A stretch of 9,793 bases of DNA from Chloroflexota bacterium (GCA_025924845.1 JAICHN010000177.1:1-9793); one strand, 5' to 3'. Shown: positions 1-7,583, counted from the stretch's first letter. Numbers and translations are program-made. Notes: generated from the sequence alone by a model not told the origin.

Positions 1-2423
1 CCTTGCGCTGCCTGCAGCTCAACGACTGGGCCGGCCTTCCCCTCCCCGCTCACCGTACGCGAATGGTTGCCTGCGCCCAGGCGTATGGGTCCGGTGCCGT
101 GCGCCGCGTCGTTCCAGGTGGTGCCGTCTATAGTAATCGTCCCCTGTCGGAGGCCGGCCACACGCAGCGACATGATCCGCCATGCCTGGGCGCCGCTGAC
201 CAACAGGGTGGCGCCGATCTGAACGGTAGTGGAACGACCGCTGTTTTGAGGCCATGTAACGCTCCCCATCACATGCTCAAACCTGGTCGCGGCGGTGCCT
301 GCGCCGAATTGGACGGTCATGCCCCGATTGCGCGCCGCGTCGGCCGCGCTGACCAGCAGGACCTCAGCAGCGATGTCCGCTTTATCGAAGGCGGGTGTGA
401 GTGGGATCATAGCCGCATGGGGATACGATTGGCGGACATAGGAAATCACGCTCGAATCAGTGGACGGAATGATCAGCGCCAAACCGCCCGACGGCACCAG
501 CAGTTGCACCGGCACCTGGGGATCGTATGAGGGGAACGATCGCTCACCCGCCGCCCAGTCCAGGGCGGGATCTCCTTCGAGCGCCGGCGGCAGCATGACC
601 GTGTAGCCGTGATCGGCCAGCGTCACTGCCGCACGGCCCACGATGGCCTGAAGGCCGCCCATTTCCACCCACGACGAATGATCTTGAGCGTGGGCGACGA
701 AGTACCCGTTCACATTATGCGACAGGGCGAAGCCCAGGGGAGTACAAACCACGGCCGCGGCAAGGAGAATGCCCGTCGCGCCGGCGAATCCAGACCGGGC
801 GCGGCCTGTTTCCACGGTGCTCGACGGGCGGCGCCGAAGGGACCGCGCCACATACTCCACCGCGTCCCGCACCAAGTATGCCAACGCGGCAAGAGGCAAC
901 GCGGCCAGGAGGGCAATCGGCGCCGTGGCGCCGGCGGTGCGATCCCCCTGCGGCGCCTCAAAGTCCAGCGACAAAATACCCCCCAACATGTTGGCGATAA
1001 ACCAGAGAAGCAGCAATTGAAAGAACCAGTGGCGGGCCCGCCGAAGCGCCATGCCGACGCCCAGCAGCAAGCAGGCCCCGGTGACGGCGTCCAGCATGGG
1101 CGCTCCAGGTAAGTTATGGCGCCCATTGTTATCGCCCTGCACCGAAAACATCAGCAAATGCACCTTCAGGTTGGAACCGATAGCGCTGAGCCGCTGAGAC
1201 CAGTCGCTGTATTCGGTGAAGATCGACACCTGCCGAGGGCGGGCAAGCACGAAGTTCGGATCCTGGAGAAATGGCACAATCAACGGCGCCGCGCCGACCA
1301 CCGCGCCAAGCGGCAGCAGCAGCACCTGGGGCCAGGAGGCACGGCGGAACTCAGGATCCTGAATGTAGCGAAGACCAATTACCGCCACCGCGACGGCGAT
1401 GCCGGAGAGGAAGCCGCTCGCGTAGGTTAGCACGGCAAGGCCCAGCAGGACGCCGCTGAGCGCGAACCAAAATCCGTGCGGCCGGCGCATGCTCACCGCC
1501 AGGGCGGCGAATCCCAGCCCGATCAGGGTGGCCGGCGCGATGGTGGACATGTCCAGTCGGGAAAAATCAATCGCCCATTGCGTCATGGCGAGCACCGCGG
1601 CCGCGCACAGACCCAGCGTCGTGCTGCCGGCGGCGCGGCCTAGGAGGTAAACCGCCAACACGGCCCCCGTACCGAAGAGCGCCGGGGTGAGGCGCACCGC
1701 GGCCATTGAGGTCCCCAACAACTTAAAGATCAGGGCCTCGACATAGAAGAAAAGACTCGGGCTATGCCCCAGTTCCTGCAGGCCGAACGGTTGGAAGGGC
1801 ACGCTGAGCAACTGCCGCGCCGAAACCGCGAAATCGGCCTCGTCAAACCACACCCCCTCGGGGAGTGAGCCGAGATGCCAGATGCGAAGCCCCGCCGCGA
1901 GATCGAGAATCAACACCAGGACCAGCAACTCCAGCACGAGCCACGGCGACGGTCGAAAACCGCCGAGCGAGCGGCGCGCACCAGGTGCGTAGCGTTTCAG
2001 CGGCCACAGGGCGGCCAGGCCAAGCACGAGACCGGCGACCCAGAACAGTGCGGCATAGGTTGAAGAAGTGTGAAAGTACTGGTTAAACTCGGCGAAGGAT
2101 TCAGTGGACCACACCAGGCATGCCACGAAGGCGGAACCGCCCAGGATCGCTCCCCCGATCACCAGGCGTCTAACCTCGCTCAAGACGGGCAACGGCGGCA
2201 CGCCGACCAAAGTAGACGGCGCGGGAAACGCGAGGGCGGCGGCGACAATGGCCGCCAAGGTTACCGGAATGAGCCACACCGGCAGTTGATGGACATCGCT
2301 CCGATGCTGGGCCAGGGCGGCGCACACAACCGCCACCACGACGATCAGCATCGACAACACCCGGCCGAGCGACCTGAAATGTATCCTCTTCGGCAAGGAT
2401 GCCGCCGGACCCGTTTCCCGCAT
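1..2423 (-). CDS. GT39/ArnT-like membrane glycosyltransferase (PMT superfamily), 3' end beyond window
   Basis: Hand translation of the minus strand from ATG 2423 gives 807 uninterrupted codons that leave the window at position 1. The N-terminal third is hydrophobic, with about five membrane segments up to residue 178. The first outer loop then carries the acidic pair D194-E195 (GVWFDEAD) and H220-S-P, the position where GT39/ArnT enzymes hold catalytic acidic residues and an HxPL-type motif. More membrane segments follow, then a loop with GDNNGRHNLPGAP (about 430-442) and APQGDR ending at R495, both typical of large bacterial members of this family. After a last membrane segment near residue 550, the remaining 250 residues are non-membrane and end in beta-rich sequence. 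Family enzymes move a sugar from a polyprenyl-phosphate carrier to a protein or lipid on the outer face of the membrane; donor and acceptor here are unknown. ATG 2423 has only a distant AGGAG (about 15 bases upstream). An in-frame GTG at 2477 is the alternative. It probably has its own promoter, since a palindromic element separates it from hflX. Confidence 0.82.
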   Translation of the reverse strand, partial: MRETGPAASLPKRIHFRSLGRVLSMLIVVVAVVCAALAQHRSDVHQLPVWLIPVTLAAIVAAALAFPAPSTLVGVPPLPVLSEVRRLVIGGAILGGSAFVACLVWSTESFAEFNQYFHTSSTYAALFWVAGLVLGLAALWPLKRYAPGARRSLGGFRPSPWLVLELLVLVLILDLAAGLRIWHLGSLPEGVWFDEADFAVSARQLLSVPFQPFGLQELGHSPSLFFYVEALIFKLLGTSMAAVRLTPALFGTGAVLAVYLLGRAAGSTTLGLCAAAVLAMTQWAIDFSRLDMSTIAPATLIGLGFAALAVSMRRPHGFWFALSGVLLGLAVLTYASGFLSGIAVAVAVIGLRYIQDPEFRRASWPQVLLLPLGAVVGAAPLIVPFLQDPNFVLARPRQVSIFTEYSDWSQRLSAIGSNLKVHLLMFSVQGDNNGRHNLPGAPMLDAVTGACLLLGVGMALRRARHWFFQLLLLWFIANMLGGILSLDFEAPQGDRTAGATAPIALLAALPLAALAYLVRDAVEYVARSLRRRPSSTVETGRARSGFAGATGILLAAAVVCTPLGFALSHNVNGYFVAHAQDHSSWVEMGGLQAIVGRAAVTLADHGYTVMLPPALEGDPALDWAAGERSFPSYDPQVPVQLLVPSGGLALIIPSTDSSVISYVRQSYPHAAMIPLTPAFDKADIAAEVLLVSAADAARNRGMTVQFGAGTAATRFEHVMGSVTWPQNSGRSTTVQIGATLLVSGAQAWRIMSLRVAGLRQGTITIDGTTWNDAAHGTGPIRLGAGNHSRTVSGEGKAGPVVELQAAQ

Positions 2424-2505
2424 GGCCGGCGATGCGCTCTCCTGATATTGGTGGGAATCCGTTCCGCCGTCCAGCACCCTACCCTCGTTTAGCTTTCAAG
2501 CAGCA

Positions 2506-2524
2506 TTCTGACGGAGTTTCTGAC
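2506..2524. repeat. Short direct repeat TTCTGAC x2, 12-base period
   Basis: TTCTGAC occurs at 2506-2512 and again at 2518-2524, just outside the palindromic element and about 85-100 bases upstream of the glycosyltransferase start. A spacing near one helical turn would suit an operator. Two 7-base copies can also arise by chance, and no regulator is known. Confidence 0.25.
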
Positions 2525-2528
2525 ATCC

Positions 2529-2650
2529 TAGTACAGCTTGGCGTAAGGTTCCTCCCGCTTGTAGGGGCACCGCCGGGAACCAGGGCACCCATCACCCAGA
2601 GGTCCCCGGTGCCCCTCGAACCGCCAAGGTATGTAGGCCAAGCTGTACTA
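2529..2650. mobile_element. MITE-like 122-bp palindromic element, TA-flanked (IS630/Tc1-mariner type, inferred)
   Basis: A perfect 14-base inverted repeat, TAGTACAGCTTGGC at 2529-2542 and its complement at 2637-2650, encloses a second perfect 10-base inverted repeat, AGGGGCACCG at 2563-2572 and its complement at 2607-2616. Both pairs share exactly the same centre, between 2589 and 2590, so the whole segment is one long imperfect hairpin. It has no room for a gene. The outermost bases are TA on both sides, which would fit a TA target duplication around 12-base ends starting GTACAGC, as made by IS630/Tc1-mariner transposases. The lower-strand TAG at 2650-2648 is the stop codon of hflX. It may also act as a transcription terminator for the hflX operon, although no T-run follows. 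The transposon-family assignment is inference; the symmetry is read directly from the sequence. Confidence 0.65.
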
Positions 2651-3937
2651 TTGCCGATCGGCATCGATAGCGGCCAACCTGGCGCGAACCTCCTCGGCAA
2701 GCTGGTCGCAACCTTCGCCCGTTTGAGCGCTGACGGGGATCCCATGCGGAAACGTGTCCTTGAGCTGGACGAGCGCCGCTTCACGCTCTTCGGGAGGTAA
2801 CAAATCCGCCTTGTTGAGTACGGTGATCACCGGGTTGCTCGCACCCAACGCCTCCAACTCGTCCATCACGACGGCGGCTTGACCCGGCGCATGGGGCGAC
2901 GACGCATCAACCACGTGCAACAGGAGGTCGGCTTCGGTGGACTCCTCAAGGGTGGCGCGGAACGCGGCCACCAGCGCGGCCGGCAACTTATGGATGAATC
3001 CTACCGTGTCGGTAAGCAGCGCCCCCGTATCCCCCGGCAGACTCCAGCGCCGCGTAGTGGGATCCAGCGTGGCGAACAACTGATCGCGGGCGATCGCGCC
3101 TGCCCCGGTCAACCGATTGAGCAGGGTAGATTTGCCGGCATTGGTATATCCCACCAGCGCCACGGTGGGCCAGCGTTCATGCCGCGCCCGCCTCTGCTCG
3201 GTGCGCCGGGCGCGCACTGCGTCCAACTCTCGCTCCAGCCGCTTAACGGTCGCCTTGAGGGCCCGCCGATCGGTCTCCATCTGAGTCTCACCGGCGCCGC
3301 CGCGCGTGAGCGTACCGCCTCGCTGACGCTCAAGATGGGTCCAGAGCCTACGCAACCGGGGCATCTGATAGTGGGCTCGGGCAAGCTCTACTTGCAGGTA
3401 GCCCTCCCGTGTGTGGGCGCGGGCCGCGAAAATGTCGAGAATCAGTTGGGTGCGATCGACCACCTTTCCTTGCCCCAGGATCACCTCAAGGCTCTTCTGC
3501 TGGCCGGGTGAAAGCTCATCATCGAAAAGGGCGATGTCGCACTCCTCGGCTTCCATCCATTGGGCCAACTCGCGCACTTTTCCCTCGCCGAAATAGGTCC
3601 GCGGATCGGAGCGGGACAACCGCTGACTCATGCGCCGCACCACTTCGATGTCTCCGCTGTCGGCCAGTCGGCTCAGTTCGTCCAGGCTCTCTTCGGTGCT
3701 CCAGGGCGGCCCATCGTGGTTTGGGGTCATCCGAGTAGCATCAACCGCGGCGAGGATTGCACGCGGACGGGCAAGCCTGGTGTCAACCAATCGCGGTTTT
3801 GTCTCTGCCCAACCGCTCCCGCCTTCTACATGCTTGTTAGCGCGCCGTTGTGCCACCCTGCCTCCATTCCCGTGGGTCAAATCCATTGGTGAATGGTAGC
3901 AGGAAGACGTAACCCTTGCCCCAACCCGGCTCTTCAC
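2648..3937 (-). CDS. hflX: HflX, ribosome-associated GTPase
   Basis: HflX binds the 50S subunit or 70S ribosome and splits stalled or hibernating ribosomes in a nucleotide-dependent way. From the GTG at 3937 the product is 429 residues. The HflX N-terminal domain begins near residue 58 (RPRAILAAVD), with the linker motif GGAGETQMETDRR at about 213-225 (family consensus GxGExQLETDRR). All GTPase motifs are intact: G1 GYTNAGKST 263-271, G2 around T290 in FATLDPTTR, G3 DTVGF 310-314, G4 NKAD 375-378 and G5 SAQTG 403-407. The start is uncertain. GTG 3937 overlaps the TGA of the upstream kinase (GTGA), favouring coupled translation, but residues 1-57 do not look conserved. ATG 3886 (residue 18), which lacks a clear Shine-Dalgarno, is an alternative. 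It is the last gene of the signalling block. Its TAG stop lies in the terminal repeat of the adjoining palindromic element, so the extreme C-terminus (DADRQ) may have been set by that insertion. Confidence 0.95.
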   Translation of the reverse strand: MKSRVGARVTSSCYHSPMDLTHGNGGRVAQRRANKHVEGGSGWAETKPRLVDTRLARPRAILAAVDATRMTPNHDGPPWSTEESLDELSRLADSGDIEVVRRMSQRLSRSDPRTYFGEGKVRELAQWMEAEECDIALFDDELSPGQQKSLEVILGQGKVVDRTQLILDIFAARAHTREGYLQVELARAHYQMPRLRRLWTHLERQRGGTLTRGGAGETQMETDRRALKATVKRLERELDAVRARRTEQRRARHERWPTVALVGYTNAGKSTLLNRLTGAGAIARDQLFATLDPTTRRWSLPGDTGALLTDTVGFIHKLPAALVAAFRATLEESTEADLLLHVVDASSPHAPGQAAVVMDELEALGASNPVITVLNKADLLPPEEREAALVQLKDTFPHGIPVSAQTGEGCDQLAEEVRARLAAIDADRQ

Positions 3938-5415
3938 GAGGCGGACAGCGGGATACGCACTAAAAAGGTAGTGCCGCGTTCGGGCGAGCTCCTGGCCTGG
4001 ATGAAGCCGCCATGCTGCTCGACGATTTGCCGAGCGCCCGCCAGACCGATGCCGCTTCCCTGGATTTTCCCCGTCACGTTTGAGCCGCGGAAGAATGACG
4101 TGAACACATGCGGCAGGTCGGCTTCGAGGATGCCGATGCCATGGTCCGTCACGCTCACCGTAGCCCAGCCGACCCCACCGATCACCTCCGACGCAAGGTT
4201 CACCTGGATCGATCCGCCTCCCGGACTATACTTGATCGCGTTGGACAGTAGGTTGGCGAGGACTCGCTCAAAACGAGCCGCGTCAACCTCGGCGATCACC
4301 GGCTCGGCCGGTCCATCCAGTTCTATCCGGTGCGTAGGTGAGGCCGGCTGCTGCTGTTCCACAACCTGGCGCGCCAGTACCCCCAGGTCGGATGGCACCC
4401 GTTGCAGCTCAAGCAACTGACCCATCTGGACGCGCGTCACGTCAAGCATCTGATTGATCAGATCCGCCATCTTCCGCGTGCTGCTGACCACGCCGCCCAG
4501 CCGCGCCGCCAGCCGTTCTCCATCGGCCGTACCCTGGCGAAGCAACTGCTGCTGCACCAATTCGGTGAGTCCCTGAATACTCACCAGGGGAGTCTTCAGA
4601 TCGTGCGACATCGAGGATAGGAACTCATCGCGGGCCCGCTCACTCTGCTTTCGGGCCGTGATATCCGCCTCAATCGTGGCCAATCCGATCATCTTGCCAG
4701 AGTTAGAGCGGATCGGTGAGACGGCCCGCGAAATGGTCAACACGCGGCCATCCTTCCGCACGCGCTGTGTTTCTTCGTGCGAAACCAGGGTGTCATGCTC
4801 GATCTGAGCCAGCATTACCGGAAAGGCGACTTGCTGCTCGGGTGTCAAAAGTATGGTGTAGGAGCGTCCAACCGACTCTTGAGCGGAGTAACCATACAAG
4901 TATTCAGCGGCAGGATTCCAACTGGTGATTTTGCCGTCAGGCGCCATGCTGATGATGGCATCAGCCGATGACTGGACAATCGCGGCCAATCTCAGTTGTA
5001 CTTCCCAGAGCTGCCGCTGCTCGTCGCGGTGCCGCTTCCCGGCCAGGGCTCGTTCTACCGCCTGGCCCAGCCTTCCCAACCGATCCTTGAACAGATAGTC
5101 CGAGGCGCCCTGCTGCATGCAGGCCACCACGACCTCCTCGCTCACGGCGCCCGTCACTACAATCACCGGAATATCGCGATCGCGGTGCCGTAGCAACTCC
5201 AGGGCACGCGGGGCATCGAACTGGGGCAATGTATAATCCGCCACGATCAGATCCAGCGGCTCGGCCAGGGTTGCGAGAAACGCTTCCTCGGTTTCCACGC
5301 GCGTAGCATTTGGCGCATAGCCTGCCCGGCGCAGTTCGAACAGCAGCAACTCCGCGTCGGTTGGCTGGTCCTCCACGATGAGGACGCGGAGCGGCAGTGA
5401 CCGTAGGCGGTCCAT
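3934..5415 (-). CDS. REC-PAS-histidine kinase (soluble, receiver-fronted)
   Basis: A 493-residue cytoplasmic signalling kinase with no membrane segment. Domains in order: a receiver domain (about 9-125) with acidic E15-D16, phosphoacceptor D60 (LIVADYTLP), T88 and K110; a PAS domain (about 138-255, DGKITSWNPAAEYLYGYS); a HisKA dimerisation domain with H271 (SMSHDLKTPL); and a HATPase domain with N-box N388/N392 (LLSNAIKYS), G1 DHGIGI 424-429, F-box FTSFFRG and G2 GSGIGLAG 453-460. An input receiver ahead of a kinase suggests that an upstream kinase controls it, and the membrane kinase encoded two genes earlier is the obvious candidate. The start is ATG 5415 because AAGGAG lies 7 bases upstream; an in-frame TTG at 5460 inside the previous gene would add 15 residues but lacks such a site. 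It follows the Rcp1-like regulator by 11 bases, and its TGA overlaps a possible GTG start of hflX. The signal sensed by the PAS domain is unknown. Confidence 0.93.
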   Translation of the reverse strand: MDRLRSLPLRVLIVEDQPTDAELLLFELRRAGYAPNATRVETEEAFLATLAEPLDLIVADYTLPQFDAPRALELLRHRDRDIPVIVVTGAVSEEVVVACMQQGASDYLFKDRLGRLGQAVERALAGKRHRDEQRQLWEVQLRLAAIVQSSADAIISMAPDGKITSWNPAAEYLYGYSAQESVGRSYTILLTPEQQVAFPVMLAQIEHDTLVSHEETQRVRKDGRVLTISRAVSPIRSNSGKMIGLATIEADITARKQSERARDEFLSSMSHDLKTPLVSIQGLTELVQQQLLRQGTADGERLAARLGGVVSSTRKMADLINQMLDVTRVQMGQLLELQRVPSDLGVLARQVVEQQQPASPTHRIELDGPAEPVIAEVDAARFERVLANLLSNAIKYSPGGGSIQVNLASEVIGGVGWATVSVTDHGIGILEADLPHVFTSFFRGSNVTGKIQGSGIGLAGARQIVEQHGGFIQARSSPERGTTFLVRIPLSAS

Positions 5416-5422
5416 AGTTCCG

Positions 5423-5428
5423 CTCCTT
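5423..5428 (-). promoter_or_regulatory. Shine-Dalgarno AAGGAG that fixes the REC-PAS kinase start
   Basis: AAGGAG reads on the minus strand 7 bases before ATG 5415 and overlaps the TAA stop of the upstream response regulator (TAAGGAG). A ribosome ending on the regulator therefore sits on this site, which favours coupled, roughly stoichiometric synthesis of regulator and kinase. Confidence 0.8.
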
Positions 5429-5882
5429 AGTGCTTCGGGCGTTCGTTCAAGAGCACCCAATACAGTTCGAGTTGTTCAATCGCCGCCGAAAATTGGTCGA
5501 AATTGACCGGTTTCACGATGTAACTGTTCACGCCTAATTGGTAGCTCTCCACAAGATCCCGCTCCTCACGCGAGCTGGTCAGCACTACCACGGGTACATG
5601 GCGGATGCGTGCGTCTCCCTTGACCCGGGCAAGCACTTCAAGCCCATCCACCAGGGGAAGCTTAAGGTCCAACAACACGAGGCTCGGCGTTCGCCGAATA
5701 TCCCTATCCGCGTATTTCCCTTCGCAGAAGAGAAACTCCAGCGCCTCCGCCCCATCGCGCGCAACGTGAATGGTATTGGCCACCTTCCGCTTCCGAAGGG
5801 CATGCAGCGCCAACTCCAGATCATTGGGATTATCCTCGACCAAGAGTATCTCGGCCATCGTGCCGGTCGATGTGTCGCTCAT
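5427..5882 (-). CDS. Rcp1-like single-domain response regulator
   Basis: A 151-residue protein that is only a receiver domain, of the Rcp1 type that partners phytochrome-like and other histidine kinases. Visible residues are the acidic pocket E16-D17 (LLVEDNPND), phosphoacceptor D72 (VLLDLKLP), T102 (VVVLTSS) and K124-P125 (YIVKPVNF). The GKYADRDIRRTPSLVLLDL stretch before the phosphorylation site and the NFDQF stretch after the lysine are characteristic of the Rcp1 subgroup. No DNA-binding or enzymatic output domain is present, so it most likely shuttles phosphate or acts by protein contact. ATG 5882 overlaps the TGA of the membrane kinase (ATGA), supporting that start and translational coupling. 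An internal ATG at residue 9 has no Shine-Dalgarno. It ends 11 bases before the REC-PAS kinase. Its likely phosphodonor is the membrane kinase upstream. Confidence 0.94.
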   Translation of the reverse strand: MSDTSTGTMAEILLVEDNPNDLELALHALRKRKVANTIHVARDGAEALEFLFCEGKYADRDIRRTPSLVLLDLKLPLVDGLEVLARVKGDARIRHVPVVVLTSSREERDLVESYQLGVNSYIVKPVNFDQFSAAIEQLELYWVLLNERPKH

Positions 5883-7426
5883 GAAGCTCTTTCTCCGTGA
5901 ATAGTGAAAAAGAAGGTTGCCCCTTCATTGACTGCCGATTGTGCCCAAACGCGGCCGTTGTGCCGGTGAAGAATGCGCTGCACAATGGCCAGGCCAACTC
6001 CCGTGCCCTGGAAATCCTCCGCTCGATGCAACCGCTGAAATACGCCGAACAATTTAGCAGCATAGCGCATGTCGAAACCTACCCCGTTGTCGCGCACCCA
6101 ATAGACGCATTCACCTTTGGTGAAATCATGGCCCACGGTCACCACCGGGTCACTCCGCGGGCTGCTGTATTTCAGAGCGTTTCCCAGAAGGTTGAGCAGG
6201 GCTTGGCGCAACAGGATGGGATCACCGATGCAGGGAGGAATGTCGGTTACCTCGATCCGCGCGTTGCCCCCTTCAACCGCGAGTCCTTCCACTACCTGCT
6301 GAACCAAGCCCACCATGTCGACCTCTCGGAACACCAGGGCATGTCGCGTCAACCGGGAATACGAGAGTAGATCATCAATCAAGCGGCCCATCTGGGCGGC
6401 ACTCTCGCATACTATATTCAAATAACGACGGGCATCGGCCGGTAATGCGTCAGCATACTCTTCATGGACGATGCGCGAGAATCCGTCGATAGCGCGGAGC
6501 GGCGACCGAAGGTCATGCGATACGGAATAACTGAACGCCTCAAGCTCCTCATTGGCGGCCTGTAGCTCGACGGACCGCGTGCTTAACTCGGCGTTCACGC
6601 CCTTGAGTTGGCCGATCAGATCGCCCAAACGCAGGCGCATCAGGTCCATATGCCGGCCCATAGTCTCAAATTCAACCGTGCCGCTCACGGTCACGGGTTC
6701 GTCCAACTCTCCGCGGCCCACGCCGGCCGCTGCCTTGCCCAGGGTGCGAAGCGGCCTGGTCACCGCTCGGGTGACCAGCAGTCCGACGATCGCGGTGAGC
6801 AGCGCCACGACTGCCATGAGCACACCGACAATCCATAGGATCCGAGTCATGATGCTTTCACTCTGGTTGTGTATGCGCTGCCGAGCCTGGACCAGGTAGG
6901 TCACCACGTCGCCGCTGAGCAGCCGGCTCTGGTCAAACAGCGCCTTACCGGCATGTTGCTGATCAAGCAACGCTTGCCCGGACAGCGGCGGCCCCGCCAG
7001 GACCTGCTTGGCCCACGCCTGCCACCGCGTGGAGGGCACTTCCATCGCCCTGACTCTTGCCGACACTCCCTGCTCCGAATCGGCAAGAGCGCTCAGCCGT
7101 TTCCGCGCTGGAGGAAGGGACGCCTGGGCAGCGGTGTACGGCGCCAGGTAATCGCGGTCCTTCGTCAGCAAATAGCCGCGCAGACCAGTCTCCATATCGT
7201 CGAGCAGGCGCTCCTGGCTCACCACCAGGTTGGCAAGGACATCAGTCACCGTCACGGTATGCGTATAGTTCTCACGTACCTTGCCGATTCCTACCACTAC
7301 CGTGCTTCCGGCGATCAGCAAGAGCAGCAGAACCGCGGTGAAGCCTGCGACGTGCAACTGGGCAATGCTGTGCAAATACCGATGACGAAATTTCGAGAGC
7401 ACCAACCGAGTACCAGAATCGCCCAT
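5879..7426 (-). CDS. CHASE3-HAMP sensor histidine kinase
   Basis: A 515-residue membrane sensor kinase. Transmembrane segment 1 is about residues 26-48. It is followed by an extracytoplasmic CHASE3 domain (about 50-190) with the hallmark stretch ETGLRGYLLTKDRDYL at 79-94, then transmembrane segment 2 (about 196-218). A HAMP linker (218-270) and coiled-coil lead to a phytochrome-type HisKA with H304 (SYSVSHDLRSPLRAIDGF). The HATPase domain has N412/N416 (LLNLLGNALKYS), G1 DNGVGFD 446-452, F-box KLFGVFQRLH and G2 GTGVGLAI 474-481, so it should be catalytically active. The CHASE3 ligand is generally unknown. ATG 7426 has GGGAG 11 bases upstream, a loose but acceptable spacing. It is the first gene of the signalling block; its TGA overlaps the ATG of the Rcp1-like regulator, making the regulator the probable phosphoacceptor. 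A weak promoter candidate lies about 80 bases upstream. Confidence 0.95.
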   Translation of the reverse strand: MGDSGTRLVLSKFRHRYLHSIAQLHVAGFTAVLLLLLIAGSTVVVGIGKVRENYTHTVTVTDVLANLVVSQERLLDDMETGLRGYLLTKDRDYLAPYTAAQASLPPARKRLSALADSEQGVSARVRAMEVPSTRWQAWAKQVLAGPPLSGQALLDQQHAGKALFDQSRLLSGDVVTYLVQARQRIHNQSESIMTRILWIVGVLMAVVALLTAIVGLLVTRAVTRPLRTLGKAAAGVGRGELDEPVTVSGTVEFETMGRHMDLMRLRLGDLIGQLKGVNAELSTRSVELQAANEELEAFSYSVSHDLRSPLRAIDGFSRIVHEEYADALPADARRYLNIVCESAAQMGRLIDDLLSYSRLTRHALVFREVDMVGLVQQVVEGLAVEGGNARIEVTDIPPCIGDPILLRQALLNLLGNALKYSSPRSDPVVTVGHDFTKGECVYWVRDNGVGFDMRYAAKLFGVFQRLHRAEDFQGTGVGLAIVQRILHRHNGRVWAQSAVNEGATFFFTIHGERAS

Positions 7427-7505
7427 ACTTCAGCACGCTCCCACTCATCCCGGTTTTGGGGAATCGCCGTGCGCAGGCCGCGCACTTCGCATGCCATGCC
7501 CCCAG

Positions 7506-7532
7506 CCTATAGGCGGCGCGGCAATCCGGCAA
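7506..7532 (-). promoter_or_regulatory. Candidate promoter for the kinase-regulator-kinase-hflX block
   Basis: On the minus strand TTGCCG (7532-7527) is followed after 15 bases by TATAGG (7511-7506), about 80 bases before the CHASE3 kinase start. The -10-like hexamer sits in the perfect palindrome CCTATAGG. The spacing is shorter than the usual 17 and the hexamers are imperfect, so this is only a candidate. It is the best match I found in the 157-base gap at 7427-7583. Confidence 0.25.
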
Positions 7533-7562
7533 TGAGCATTTCTTCTCATAGCCAGGGAGCGG

Positions 7563-7583
7563 CGATCCGACGGATCGTCCGTC
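7563..7583. repeat. Two overlapping palindromes directly after the small Cys-cluster gene
   Basis: CGATCC-GAC-GGATCG (7563-7577) and GACGGA-TCG-TCCGTC (7569-7583) are perfect 6-base inverted repeats that share bases, so only one hairpin could form at a time. They start immediately after the TAG at 7586-7584. No T-run follows on the minus strand, so an intrinsic terminator is doubtful. They could be a weak terminator, an operator for the downstream kinase block, or chance. Confidence 0.4.

Noticed and set aside
3..1430. Several plus-strand open frames opposite the glycosyltransferase
   Set aside because: The minus strand here gives a continuous membrane protein with family motifs, whereas the plus frames are short, low-complexity and motif-free.
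1861..1980. Apparent frameshift in the glycosyltransferase near residues 150-190
   Set aside because: A first reading seemed to change frame here. Re-reading codon by codon showed one continuous frame through LVLILDLAAGLRIWHLGSL into the DEAD-containing loop.
2479..2784. Minus-strand frame of about 101 codons across the palindromic element
   Set aside because: It overlaps the end of hflX in another frame and reads through the hairpin element, with no ribosome site and no recognisable sequence.
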